This document shows, piece after piece, positions 1 to 9,889 of a DNA stretch of 64,000 nt. The stretch spans positions 496,001-560,000 of the forward strand of contig CM043959.1 in the NCBI GenBank assembly GCA_014529385.2, in the 5' to 3' direction. The stretch's first letter is position 1. Each line of letters begins with the position of its first letter. Origin of the DNA: Adiantum capillus-veneris. Its lineage: Eukaryota > Streptophyta > Polypodiopsida > Polypodiales > Pteridaceae. The notes under the pieces are model-generated. The model saw nothing but the letters and a program-made list of their open reading frames with translations. It was not told where the DNA came from and ran no database searches. The position numbers and the translations under genes are program-made.

Positions 1-1825
1 GATTTGATGAGCCTACACTTTCAACTTGCTCTATATGCTTCATATTATCTTTGAAAACTCTTATGAGCTTCAGAAAACACATGATTGCACATTTACTTAG
101 GCGACCAAAATGGGGTAGAACTACTTCAATGTCCATATATTGGCCATCTAGACTCCGAATGCCAATCTTAAAAGTAGGACATGCTTCATAAATTGAGTAC
201 TTCAGATCTATCAAGACATCCATGCTTTGACCATCCCACTGCACCTATCCAATCCAATGAGAATCTGCAAAGCACCCTTTTCTTCAAACTGTCGTATCTT
301 GAGTGGTACGCCTCCGATTGATATGCTGACTAAACCAATCCATAAAGCACTTTGAAGACCACCCTTTGCACTTCCATATTTGCATTTTAAGCTCTCCAAT
401 CAGCCACCTCTAAGAGGTCCCATAGAAAAATACTTTGGCCAAAACAACCCCCTTATACATATACATATGCATCCACCTTTGTGCCTTGGATCTTGATACC
501 TGCTTTACTACCCTGGCATGCACATGTAGATATCCTTGGCCTTTCTTCTTGCTCTTTTTAGCACAGACTCACTTTAGTTTCATCAACATCAATTGAAAAC
601 ACCAGGAAGAACAAAGATTGTTGATTTCATATTTGGGTACATTCCAAGTAGAATGGCATTTTATAGAAGATCGAAAACTCTGAAGTGTATGTTAGGGTGC
701 AAGAAAAGTTCCATGACCCTCTTTCCATGCATTTGTTGCTGCCATAGTAAAGTCTTAAGATCATTAAAGGCAAGGGGGAAAGGGAAAGGGTGACAAAGCT
801 GGAGCCAACTCTGTGAAAGGTGTATCCACTACACAAATAGTGAGTAAAGCACTACAACAATGGTTTCAAGGTATCCTTAGTTGTGACCAAAGTGTACCCC
901 CTAATCAAGACATGAAAGATCCAAATTGAGATCCTATTCTACAAATTCCACTGATAAATATGTATGTGTGCATCCCATGCCCATCTACAAATTCTCAACA
1001 AGTTTCTAATGCTCCATATTAATTACCCTTGAAATGTGGAGCATGTATAAAGAAGGAAAAGAATGCATAAGAGAACTTGGAGCTATTATATCAAGTGTTG
1101 GTATCGACAGTGGTGTGGTTGACTTAACAAAGGACAAGAAGGCATCCAAAACTACACAGGGTCGTCCCAATAAAATATATAAGGGTGGTAGTAAAGCGAA
1201 GCATCTGCTTTCAAACTATTTTTAACTCCCAAAGTTCCATTGAGTTTTAGTTATGGAAAACGGTGTGACATAATCACTTATAGAGCTCGCAAAGTAGCCC
1301 CTGGAATGAAGCATGCTCATATGTGGCAGTCTGTTGACGATCATTTTTCTTGAAAAGGAAAAGCTAACTTCTAATGATATCTCCACTTTGAAGTTTATAA
1401 TCAAAAGTTTCACAATCCAAACGGTCAATGTCTAGGGGAAAACACAAATAACACATTACATGGTGGGTTGAACCTTAGTCTCTACAATCAAATTTCTTGT
1501 GTGTTTGAACATAAGTAATTTACAATTATTTGCAACACATATTTTTTGTATATGGTGCACATCATTTAGAGTAGCCAAGGAATAGAGCGCTCACACTATC
1601 AAGGAAAAGTAGTCTAATTCAAAAATACAAATCATGGAGGTGGAAGGAAACGGAGTAATGCTCTACATGAGATGTTCAACTGGTTCTAAAGAGTTTTAGC
1701 AGGGAGAGAATGAAAAGTAGTATGGAATGCAAAGATAACAAAAGTGATTAACGTCAGACGATCATAATTGTATCATGTCTCAAGTGCAAAAGATCATTTA
1801 TGGTAATGGTTAGAGACAAGGCGAC
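1..1825. other. No recognisable gene
   Basis: I see no intact gene here. Short open stretches occur on the minus strand at about 1-400 and on the plus strand at about 590-830 and 1034-1225. They are interrupted by stops and show no motif I can name. A plus-strand segment near 1080-1220 ends in a basic tail, which could be the end of a decayed transposon ORF. That is only an impression. Confidence 0.4.
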
Positions 1826-1986
1826 GAAATGACAGCATTGGGTAAAGTTCTAACACTAATAATTTCTATGTAAGCATACATAGTAATGCCAAGTGATTTT
1901 TTGACAAAATGACAGCGTTGGGTAAAGTTCTAACACTAATAAGTTTATTTGTAAGCATACATAGTAATGCAAAGTGATTTTTTGAT
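1826..1986. repeat. Two-copy tandem repeat, about 80-bp unit
   Basis: Two adjacent near-identical units share 'gacagc(a/g)ttgggtaaag', 'ttctaacactaataa' and 'gtaagcatacatagtaatgc'. The second starts about 80 bp after the first. No coding content is apparent. Confidence 0.8.
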
Positions 1987-2429
1987 GGCACAATCAGTAG
2001 TTTTGTGCATAAATTTTTGTCTCTTTTTTAGTGTTTTAAATTTTTATTAATTTTATTAAGTTTTTATTTTAAATAAAAATTAAGTACTATGTAGATCAAT
2101 ACTCATAACTTGAAGTTCATTTCTCATTTGCACCTTCTAGAAAATCCTCTTGAGTATACACGAGCACAAACTCATATCTTACACCACATAGACGACACAC
2201 ATAGCCAAACCACTACGCACAATAACAACACCACCACCGCCACTCATACCACTGTAAATCTACAACCATCAGCTCATGCTAAATCCACAACCTTGACCAC
2301 ATGGGAGAACTCACCACCGCAACCCACTCCTGACGCCCCAAGCCTCCCCAACCTTTGAATAGGGAGGAAAAACCACCATGCAATAGATCTTTGGTCATCG
2401 ATCACCATTAAATCATTCCATAAGCATGT
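1987..2429. other. AT-rich, then C/A-rich sequence without a gene
   Basis: An AT-rich stretch at about 2030-2090 is followed by CA-rich sequence containing a plus-strand reading frame (2110-2358) whose Thr/His/Asn-rich product looks compositional. The segment ends at the LTR element starting at 2430. Its last four bases are ATGT, discussed as a possible target duplication. Confidence 0.5.
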
Positions 2430-3273
2430 TGTCGTGCTGTGACACGTACATAGTGGGAACGCATCCTACAAGAGTTATCTTGTAACTTTTTAGATACATA
2501 GTTATATTTCCTATAATTTACATATACATATCTAAGTATAATAATATGCTTTCTATCTCATCCTATTATTTATCTCCGGGGTAACCTATTCTTACTTTAC
2601 CATCAGAAAATACTATGGTAAAAGCGTCAATAGCTCCGCCTCTTTAACTTGGGGCCAAAAGCATTAATTCTTTCCTTCTACCATCTCATTATCATCTCAC
2701 ACCTTAGCTAGATCCTATATCTAGGGTAAACTCCAATATATATATATATTCTATGTATTTTTCATATTTTTCTTATATTTCTTTTTAAATAGCTACTAGG
2801 AGGGAATCAAATCCTAGTGGGACACTAGGTGGCATGATTTCAAAGATACACTTATTTTAATGCATCATTGCAAGCATGATTACAAAGCTTTGTCAAGGAG
2901 CAATGGCATGCGTTCATATGGCATGAGGTGTCGCATGCGTTCATATGGCATGAGGTGTCCTTTGGAATCAAATGAAAGTCTAAGCTAAGGGGACCACAGG
3001 AAGACTTTTGCTTCCAGAAATGGACCCTATTTTGATGATTTGTTTACACAAGGTTCCAATTCGAATTGGAAAACGATTTTAAAATGAAAATCGTAGCTAA
3101 TGAGCTGAATTTGCTGCCCATATTTTTACTTTTTTATTTGGAGCCACGGTTGATCAAAATACTGGATTCGAGTCTGTCCACATCATGCAGGGACAGCTCA
3201 TTTTCAACTTTTCCAGTTTCTATTCACACTGTCTCCTCTCTTCTTGTGTAAACCCTTGGGGGTTCGCTTCACC

Positions 3274-3280
3274 TATAAAA
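3274..3280 (+). promoter_or_regulatory. TATA box of element 1 5' LTR
   Basis: The sequence cacctataaaagggg is a canonical TATA context. It is conserved in the 3' LTR at 7675-7681. It would start transcription about 30 bp downstream, near 3300-3310, and so place both small ORFs inside the transcript and upstream of gag. Start site inferred, not observed. Confidence 0.6.
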
Positions 3281-3556
3281 GGGGACCTCTTCTTCCTTTA
3301 AAGGAACTCAAGCATTCAAGCCATTGATGAGAGGAATTCATGAGGGAGTGAGTAGTAATGCCAAATTGTACTTAGCCATTAACATAAGCCTAGGCCTACA
3401 CTTTCTTCTAGAAGAAGACTAGCCATTCTTGCAACAAGCTAACCTTGGAAGATCAACTCTAATCAAAGAAGGTCTTGCACTTGGTGTATCAATCAAAGTG
3501 GAATTATCCACTCTTCTTCTCTCTCCCATCAATAATGGTACCGAAGGGTTTGTCAA

Positions 3557-3722
3557 GTAAGATGTGTTCTACATTGATTTTTTCTTGATTTCTTGTTGTT
3601 TTCTTTTTCATCTCTAATCCTACATATATATATATATCTAATCTCATATCCTTAACCAAACCTATCTCTCTCACTCTTAGTAATTCATCCTCTCTAAAAA
3701 TTTTAGGTTCTTTTTGCTACAG
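3557..3722 (+). other. Possible leader intron within the LTR
   Basis: A good donor-like site (tcaa|gtaaga at 3557) is followed by pyrimidine-rich sequence and acceptor-like 'tttttgctacag' ending at 3722. A second acceptor candidate, 'ctctccccgcag', ends at 3740. Splicing to 3722 would join an upstream ATG at about 3535 to a frame that stays open to a TAA directly before the sORF-A ATG. The 3' LTR keeps the same arrangement with TAG. This is inferred from splice consensus only. Confidence 0.3.
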
Positions 3723-3835
3723 GTACATCTCTCCCCGCAGTATCCTTATTGCCTACGGACAAGAATAGGGCTTGGGAGGGAAACTTCTCATCTCTTCACT
3801 TCTCTCATATCTACATTTCTCACATAATATCCTAA

Positions 3836-4054
3836 ATGAATAATCCACATGATGATAATTTGTATCGCTTTCACTCTGTACGATCTATTAGAATTAACGT
3901 ATGGATTAGCCGTATAATACACTTTCAACAACGTATAGTGTTTCTCTTTGGCCCAGAAAGGCTCAATGAAATACTTCTATCACCGGATCCCATCATACTA
4001 CCTCTCATAGACTATAACTTTTCTTTTGACGTAAGCGTAGTTATCTTGCTATGA
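3836..4054 (+). CDS. sORF-A, 72-aa protein of unknown function in the LTR
   Basis: I do not recognise this family. The product has a basic N-terminal half (Arg at 11, 16, 19, 26, 33) and a hydrophobic second half with LFG at 37-39, RL at 42-43, ILP at 54-56, Tyr60 and DV at 65-66. It is clearly paralogous to the next ORF: both start MN and share the pattern LFGxxRLxxI...SxxPxILPxIxYxxSxDV. Its stop overlaps the start of sORF-B in an ATGA, and its own ATG directly follows a TAA. The copy in the 3' LTR (8237-8455) differs by one residue (V66I). A homologue sits upstream of gag in the Tat element near 34763. No signal peptide or clear transmembrane segment. Function unknown; conservation suggests it is translated. 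Confidence 0.6.
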   Translation: MNNPHDDNLYRFHSVRSIRINVWISRIIHFQQRIVFLFGPERLNEILLSPDPIILPLIDYNFSFDVSVVILL

Positions 4055-4263
4055 ACCAAGAGTATTTTTACACACAATTAATCCCAATCACTAGACAAAG
4101 TATATATATTATGGTAAGCACAAAACTACAATTCCAAAGAACAATTCGTAGCCTGTTTGGTCAGCCAAGATTGAATGCCATTAACTCATCTATTAACCCT
4201 TTCATATTACCCATGATACGATATGACCATAGCCTTGATGTTTTCATCTTTGTGTTATTTTGA
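4051..4263 (+). CDS. sORF-B, 70-aa protein of unknown function in the LTR
   Basis: It starts inside the stop of sORF-A (ATGA overlap). The product contains LFG at 35-37, RL at 40-41, INSSINPFILP at 44-54, RYD at 57-59 and DVFIFVL at 63-69. It aligns without gaps to the 70-aa ORF at 34983-35195 in the Tat element, with about 39 of 70 residues identical by my hand count. It is also paralogous to sORF-A. The 3' LTR copy (8452-8664) differs by one residue (S17N). It lies about 200 bp before the LTR end and 250 bp before the Gag-like ORF, so it would be in the 5' leader of the genomic RNA. Expression would need reinitiation, leaky scanning or splicing. Function unknown. Confidence 0.65.
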   Translation: MNQEYFYTQLIPITRQSIYIMVSTKLQFQRTIRSLFGQPRLNAINSSINPFILPMIRYDHSLDVFIFVLF

Positions 4264-4470
4264 CACTCTCTTTTGTGTTCTTTCTTTGTGTGTGTGAGTG
4301 CAAGAGAGAAAGAGTGGGGCTCCTTTATTGCACTTCCTTCCAAACCCTAGTCTTCATGGCATCTATGGTTTAACTCCTTCATATAGTTTTTTTTGAGTTC
4401 TCTCACAAACTCTCACAGCCATAAGCCCGGTGCTTTCCCGGCAAGACCGCAAATTTCTCGACATATTTTT

Positions 4471-4489
4471 TGGTGAACCCGACGTGAAC
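4471..4489 (+). promoter_or_regulatory. Putative primer binding site of element 1
   Basis: The sequence tggtgaacccgacgtgaac starts 7 bp after the LTR end with TGG, as expected for pairing with a tRNA CCA end. The corresponding sequence of element 2 (tggtaaacccgacgcgaag) is similar. I cannot assign the tRNA. Confidence 0.55.
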
Positions 4490-4513
4490 AAGCTGGGGTG
4501 AGAGTACGTAAAG

Positions 4514-5458
4514 ATGGCTAGCAAAGTGGAGCAGCTATATGCTGAAATGAAAGAGCTTGTAGACAGATGCAAATGGCTTGAAGAAGAAGACCGGATTGAA
4601 AAAGCGATTGAAAGCGCCAGGCAATCCGTATATAATGAGCTTAATATATTCAAAGGTTATGATCTAGAAGGATATCTTGAGTTCTATGTGACAGAGATGA
4701 GGCTTCAAGGAATTATAGAAGCTCAGATGATTGCAGCATTTGTTGAACTTCTGAGTCATGATTTCAAGCACCAAGTTCAAGACTATGTAAGTGTATATGC
4801 AAGCAACTGGGGTGAGTTTTCTACAGCTATAACACAGGTATGCTTGGAACATCAAGACCAAGAGATGGAGCAGAGTGGAAGTGGATGTGACCAGCTAGAG
4901 TTGGTGTCTCCTGTAAGTCATGCAAGTGTCAACATATCCATACAGGCTAATTTAGAAGCAGTAATAGATGCATATCTTTTGCAAGATGCAAATTTATTGT
5001 ATGCAGATGAAGCAGACATAGTGGAAGCTATTTATGTACGTTTGGGTCTTGTAACCTTCGTATCTCAAGATAATGACTCTCATGATGCTATCCAAGCGCC
5101 TGAAACGGCTCAAAGCGACTTAGAGGATGATGCAAACTCGTCGGCTATGATAGATGATTTGGACGCTCCTTTTGATTCGTTTGAAGATGCACATGAGTGT
5201 ATATACAAGGATGAGGATGCTATGGTTTTGACAGAGGATGTGAAGGGAAAACATGTGGAAGATGGCTATATTAGTGATGTGCTACAATCTACTTTTGAGC
5301 AGATCCAGGAACTTTTACCAAGTTTAGAAGAGCCGGATGCCTATGCTGAAGACATATACCAGGATGAAGAAGTCATTATCAATGCTTTCCTATGCAAGTT
5401 TGATGCATGTGGTACTACCCAAATGGATATGCCTAGCTGCAAAAGTGCCAAGGGGTGA
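4514..5458 (+). CDS. Gag-like protein of element 1
   Basis: The 314-codon ORF begins at an ATG in good context (agATGG), 50 bp after the LTR. Residues about 1-40 are charged and probably coiled. Residues about 45-115 (from FKG to VCLE) resemble the Gag segment of element 2 at 16280-16500: both have FKG, a 'Y..M.L..I.EA.M' pattern and a following helical stretch, which suggests a degenerate capsid fold. The rest is strongly acidic with no zinc knuckle. The stop overlaps an ORF in the -1 frame; this may be a programmed shift or a one-base indel in a GGGG tract. Capsid assignment is inference from weak similarity. Confidence 0.55.
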   Translation: MASKVEQLYAEMKELVDRCKWLEEEDRIEKAIESARQSVYNELNIFKGYDLEGYLEFYVTEMRLQGIIEAQMIAAFVELLSHDFKHQVQDYVSVYASNWGEFSTAITQVCLEHQDQEMEQSGSGCDQLELVSPVSHASVNISIQANLEAVIDAYLLQDANLLYADEADIVEAIYVRLGLVTFVSQDNDSHDAIQAPETAQSDLEDDANSSAMIDDLDAPFDSFEDAHECIYKDEDAMVLTEDVKGKHVEDGYISDVLQSTFEQIQELLPSLEEPDAYAEDIYQDEEVIINAFLCKFDACGTTQMDMPSCKSAKG

Positions 5459-6654
5459 CTAAAAATCTCTTCCTTTGTGAGTATAGCTCTGCTAGTAGCA
5501 TTGCGGATTGTGAGGTACCTCAGCTAGACGAGGTGGAAGAAGAGGAGTACATTGACAGAGTAATATGTATGTCTTGTATATATGGGGTAGCAGATGTGAT
5601 GCAGATGACTCATGAAATTGTGCCTTATTTAGAGCTAGATGCATCAAGCTTTCACAATTCCATGGTAAAGGAAGGAATGACAGATGCAGATTCTGTGCAT
5701 GAGGATTGGGGTTCTGCGGATGAAGCTATGAATCTTCAAGATTCACAAATCAAAGATAGAGAAGTGTTTGGGAATGCTATACAGGTTGAAGTGACATCAG
5801 AGGATAGAGTAGAAGAGCAAGAAACCTCTTCGGATATGGTCTGTGATTGGGATGATATTTCTGATCTGTGTGAAGATGAAAATAAAGATGATTTCCATAA
5901 AGTGCCTACTATACAGGGTTTTAAGAATTTCAATTGCCTGCAGGTATGCAAACAATATCTGAGGCATAAAAGGGATTTAGGTCTTGTGTCACAGGGTATA
6001 AATTGCAAGCAGGTTTGTGAGAATCTATCCACTATGGATAGGAAGGGTATACATGGTGATGCCTTGAAGCAAGAAGAGGATGCTATCTCTATGCTGACAC
6101 CAGAGTCATGTAATGAAGAAGGGTTCTCCCTAGATGAGTGGAGACATGATTCAGTTGAATATAATTTAGGGATGGGTCAAAAAGGAAGAAGGGATGAAGA
6201 TATTGTGTCAGAGACTAACTCCAAGAAGGTTTTTGAGCAGCCGGTTACAAGTGACCGGGAGCATACCTACCAGGATGATTTGGAAAGGGAATTAGACACC
6301 ATATTTGGGAGGTATGCAAAGTTTTATGATGTAAAGCTGGAGATGTATTTGGTAAAAGGTGAGAGAATTGATGAGAGGTTTACCATGCATATTTCTGAGG
6401 TTTCTCTCGATGTTGAGAAAGGCTATCTAGAGGATTCTTTTGAGAATGAAGATGCAGATTTAGACTTCTATGCGAAAGAGGTACATATGGATTTAGAGGT
6501 TGGTGAGAAGGTTGAAGTGCAGTTTCAAAAATCTTTCAAGTATATTACAAGAAGCCTGGAAGTGTTTTTTGAAGAGGAGGATGAGGAACTTATGTCTCTT
6601 CATCATGAAGATTTTGCGCATAATGGAGATTTGTTACAGATGTTTTGGAGATAG
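5455..6654 (+). CDS. Acidic ORF2 of element 1, unknown function
   Basis: About 399 codons, very rich in Asp and Glu, with no protease, RT, RNase H or integrase motif. The frame is open from 5437, with GTG but no ATG near its start, so it is probably expressed as a fusion with the preceding ORF. A -1 shift or a single-base deletion near 5451-5455 would give one protein of about 710 residues. Several internal segments have the composition 'LEDSFENEDADLDF', suggesting repeated acidic motifs. It ends about 195 bp before the 3' LTR. The long open frame in a young element suggests it was functional on insertion. Role unknown; packaging or Gag scaffolding would be guesses. Confidence 0.5.
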   Translation: MTKNLFLCEYSSASSIADCEVPQLDEVEEEEYIDRVICMSCIYGVADVMQMTHEIVPYLELDASSFHNSMVKEGMTDADSVHEDWGSADEAMNLQDSQIKDREVFGNAIQVEVTSEDRVEEQETSSDMVCDWDDISDLCEDENKDDFHKVPTIQGFKNFNCLQVCKQYLRHKRDLGLVSQGINCKQVCENLSTMDRKGIHGDALKQEEDAISMLTPESCNEEGFSLDEWRHDSVEYNLGMGQKGRRDEDIVSETNSKKVFEQPVTSDREHTYQDDLERELDTIFGRYAKFYDVKLEMYLVKGERIDERFTMHISEVSLDVEKGYLEDSFENEDADLDFYAKEVHMDLEVGEKVEVQFQKSFKYITRSLEVFFEEEDEELMSLHHEDFAHNGDLLQMFWR

Positions 6655-6849
6655 ATGTATATAACAATTCCTTCTGATCCGAGAGGAATTAAAAGATGCG
6701 GAGAATCTCAATGGTTAGTACAATACAAGTTTTTGAGTTACCCATATGATCTTGGAGGAGGTCATGGGATGACAAGGGATACAATTGCTTTCTCAAGTTA
6801 CCATGAGGTTGGCACATGCCGGAGGATGTGCAGGTTTAGAGGGGGTGGA
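6655..6849 (+). promoter_or_regulatory. 3' untranslated region and polypurine tract of element 1
   Basis: The last 45 bp before the LTR (ggcacatgccggaggatg, then gtttagagggggtgga) match the same position in element 2 (21660-21699) almost base for base. The purine run agagggggtgga directly abuts the LTR's TG and is the probable plus-strand primer. Sharing it with element 2 supports a common replication machinery. Confidence 0.7.
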
Positions 6850-8236
6850 TGTCGTGCTGTGACACGTACATAGTGGGAACGCATCCTACAAGAGTTATCT
6901 TGTAACTTTTTAGATACATAGTTATATTTCCTATAATTTACATATACATATTTAAGTATAATAATATGGTTTCTATCTCATCCTATTATTTATCTCAAGG
7001 GTAACCTATTCTTACTTTACCATCAGAAAATACTATGGTAAAAGCGTCAATAGCTCCGCCTCTTTAACTTGGGGCCAAAAGCATTAATTATTTCTCTTTA
7101 CCATCTCATTATCATCTCACACCTTAGCTAGATCCTATATCTAGGGTAAACTCCAATATATATATATTCTATGTATTTTTCATATTTTTCTTATATTTCT
7201 TTTTAAATAGCTACTAGGAGGGAATCAAATCCTAGTGGGACACTAGGTGGCATGATTTCAAAGATACACTTATTTTAATGCATTATTGCAAGCATGATTA
7301 CAAAGCTTTGTCAAGGAGCAATGTCATGCGTTCATATGGCATGAGGTGTCCTTTGGAATCAAATGAAAGTCTAAGCTAAGGGGACCACAGGAAGACTTTT
7401 GCTGCCAGAAATGGACCCTATTTTGATGATTTTTTTACACAAGGTTCCAATCCGAATTGGAAAATGATTTTAAAATGAAAATCGTAGCTAATGAGCTGAA
7501 TTTTCTGCCCATATTTTTACTTTTTTATTTGGAGCCACGGTTGAGGAGATATGATCAAAATACTAGACCCCAGTCTGCCCACATCATGCAGGGACAACTC
7601 ATTTTCAACTTTTCCAGTTTCTATTCACATTGTCTCCTCTCTTCTTGTGTAAACCCTTGGGTGTTCGCTTCACCTATAAAAGGGGACCTCTTCTTCCTTT
7701 GAAGGAACTCAAGCATTCAAGCCATTGATGAGAGGAATTCACGAGGGAGTGAGTAGTAATGCCAAATTGTACTTAGCCATTAACATAAGCCTATGCCTAC
7801 ACTTTCTTCTAGAAGAAGACTAGCCATTCTTGCAACAAGCTAACCTTGGAAGATCAACTCTAATCAAAGAAGGTCTTGCACTTGGTGTATCAATCAAAGT
7901 GGAATTATCCACTCTTCTTCTCTCTCCCATCAATAATGGTACCGAAGGGTTTGTCAAGTAAGATGTGTTCTACATTGATTTTTTCTTGATTTCTTGTTGT
8001 TTTCTTTTTCATCTCTAATCCTACATATATATATATATCTAATCTCATATCCTTAACCAAACCTATCTCTCTCACTCTTAGTAATTCATCCTCTCTAAAA
8101 ATTTTAGGTTCTTTTTGCTACAGGTACATCTCTCCCCGCATTATCCTTATTGCCTACGGGCAAGAATAGGGCTTGGGAGGGAAACTTCTCATCTCTTCAC
8201 TTCTGTCATATCTACATTTCTCACATAATATCCTAG

Positions 8237-8455
8237 ATGAATAATCCACATGATGATAATTTGTATCGCTTTCACTCTGTACGATCTATTAGAATTAACG
8301 TATGGATTAGCCGTATAATACACTTTCAACAACGTATAGTGTTTCTCTTTGGCCCAGAAAGGCTCAATGAAATACTTCTATCACCGGATCCCATCATACT
8401 ACCTCTCATAGACTATAACTTTTCTTTTGACATAAGCGTAGTTATCTTGCTATGA
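8237..8455 (+). CDS. sORF-A copy in the 3' LTR
   Basis: Second copy of the 72-aa ORF at 3836-4054, one residue different (V66I). It is preceded directly by TAG, where the 5' copy has TAA. As part of the 3' LTR it lies downstream of the element's own ORFs and is the template for the next 5' leader. Confidence 0.6.
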   Translation: MNNPHDDNLYRFHSVRSIRINVWISRIIHFQQRIVFLFGPERLNEILLSPDPIILPLIDYNFSFDISVVILL

Positions 8456-8664
8456 ACCAAGAGTATTTTTACACACAATTAATCCCAATCACTAGACAAA
8501 ATATATATATTATGGTAAGCACAAAACTACAATTCCAAAGAACAATTCGTAGCCTGTTTGGTCAGCCAAGATTGAATGCCATTAACTCATCTATTAACCC
8601 TTTCATATTACCCATGATACGATATGACCATAGCCTTGATGTTTTCATCTTTGTGTTGTTTTGA
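8452..8664 (+). CDS. sORF-B copy in the 3' LTR
   Basis: Second copy of the 70-aa ORF at 4051-4263, one residue different (S17N), with the same ATGA overlap with sORF-A. Confidence 0.6.
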   Translation: MNQEYFYTQLIPITRQNIYIMVSTKLQFQRTIRSLFGQPRLNAINSSINPFILPMIRYDHSLDVFIFVLF

Positions 8665-8864
8665 CACTCTCTTTTGTGTTCTTTCTTTGTGTGTGTGAGT
8701 GCAAGAGAGAAAGAGTGGGGCTCCTTTATTGCACTTCCTTCCAAACCCTAGTCTTCATGGCATCTATGGTTTAACTCCTTCATATAGTTTTTGTTGAGTT
8801 CTCTCACAAAATCTCATAGCCATAAGCCTGGTGCTTTCCCGACAAGACCGCAAATTTCTCGACA

Positions 8865-9889
8865 ACGTCTTTATCGGATCCCCCATCACTTTCTACACAA
8901 CAAAGAGCCGAACAAGAAACACGGTGCACTGGAGAAGAACATGAAGATCCGCTACACCACGACACACAAGGGGATTTTGGCCCCTATTGGTCCCCGACGG
9001 GTATTGTGGTGGGTCGTGGGCCACCCATTACATTCATATGATCCCTTCATGGCCCTGCTTTGACAAAAGTATCCCCAACAGTATCCCTTAGTCACTCGGA
9101 CTGTGTGGTTGCGATCGAGGTTTTCTGCGAAAGCCGTTCTGTCCACGTGTTGCTTTAATCAAAGTTGTTTGAACAACATGAACAAAGAAAAAATGTACAA
9201 CAGAAAATGAATTAAAGAGACATTACAAAAGACCACATTTTTCCCTATCTTTTTTGAAATTACATCATGGATGGTTTGTATTTCTGCAAGTTACATTTGT
9301 GGATATGGGACAAATAGCGAGCCTAATGGCGAGGATTTTTATCATTTCTTTAGGGTTTGTCACCCCTTGACCTAAGCTTAAGGCATCACAAGAGAGGACT
9401 GCCCAGGGTGCTTGCTTGTATGCCGCCTCCCGATCCACTATTGTACATTTATCTACATTAAGAATGAGGAAATATTTCGTAAGGATGGCACTCGATGCTT
9501 TGGACTTGAGTAGCTTCGTAGAACCATGCTTCAAGAATTCTGTGTCAGCAACTCAAAGAATGGATGTTTTCACCTGGCTTAAGTAGTGCCACAAGGAGCT
9601 ATCCCTACCAGTGGGGATGTTACAAAACCTCCAGTTTGCATTGCAAAGTTATCAACATGATATGTGGTCTTTAGAGCATTTTAAATGACACGTTACCACT
9701 TATTGTAAGAAAAGCACAGACAATCCTTTAGGCTTAAAAATGTTTATCTCAGTATTCTCATCCATTTAAAAATTATTTAGGTTAAAAAAATTATTTCAGT
9801 ATCCACATCCATTTCTTCAAGAAACTTCCTTGTAAGGTCGATGTTGGAGGAATCATCTCCACCCATTGGAATCAGTGGTTTGTGTGAGT
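8865..9889. other. Unassigned sequence, possible decayed exon
   Basis: No intact gene. On the plus strand at about 9290-9640 one frame gives a protein-like stretch with few stops, containing LSSFVEPCFKN and a following WLK segment. It could be a decayed host exon or transposon ORF, but I cannot name it. The rest shows nothing recognisable. Confidence 0.35.

Larger units (their letters stand above)
2430..4463 (+). repeat. 5' LTR of element 1
   Basis: This direct repeat matches 6850-8864 end to end. It starts with TG and ends with CA. It contains a TATA box at 3274, a likely leader with a possible intron, and the sORF-A/sORF-B pair. A 27-bp unit near 2907-2958 is duplicated here but single in the 3' LTR. 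Confidence 0.88.
2430..8864 (+). mobile_element. Non-autonomous LTR retrotransposon (element 1)
   Basis: Two direct LTRs of about 2.03 and 2.02 kb (2430-4463, 6850-8864) flank a 2.4-kb internal region. The LTRs begin TGTCGTGCTGTGACACG and end CTCGACA. A primer-site-like segment follows the 5' LTR and a polypurine tract precedes the 3' LTR. The internal region holds a Gag-like ORF and an acidic ORF but no protease, RT, RNase H or integrase, so the element must be mobilised in trans. The two LTRs are nearly identical apart from small indels and one 27-bp duplication, which suggests recent insertion. Terminal sequences resemble those of the pol-bearing element at 15071-22707. Confidence 0.88.
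6850..8864 (+). repeat. 3' LTR of element 1
   Basis: Matches 2430-4463 with few substitutions and small indels. TATA box at 7675. The following four bases are ACGT; the four before the 5' LTR are ATGT, compatible with a 4-bp target duplication after one CpG transition. Confidence 0.88.

Noticed and set aside
1034-1225. Small plus-strand ORF as a host gene
   Set aside because: No recognisable domain, no splice context and surrounded by broken frames.
4161-4343. Minus-strand ORF repeated in both LTRs (also 8562-8744)
   Set aside because: It overlaps sORF-B on the other strand and is conserved only because the LTRs are nearly identical; the Tat homologue does not keep it open.
6655-6873. 72-codon ORF after ORF2 of element 1
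   Set aside because: It crosses the polypurine tract into the 3' LTR and matches no counterpart; treated as untranslated sequence.
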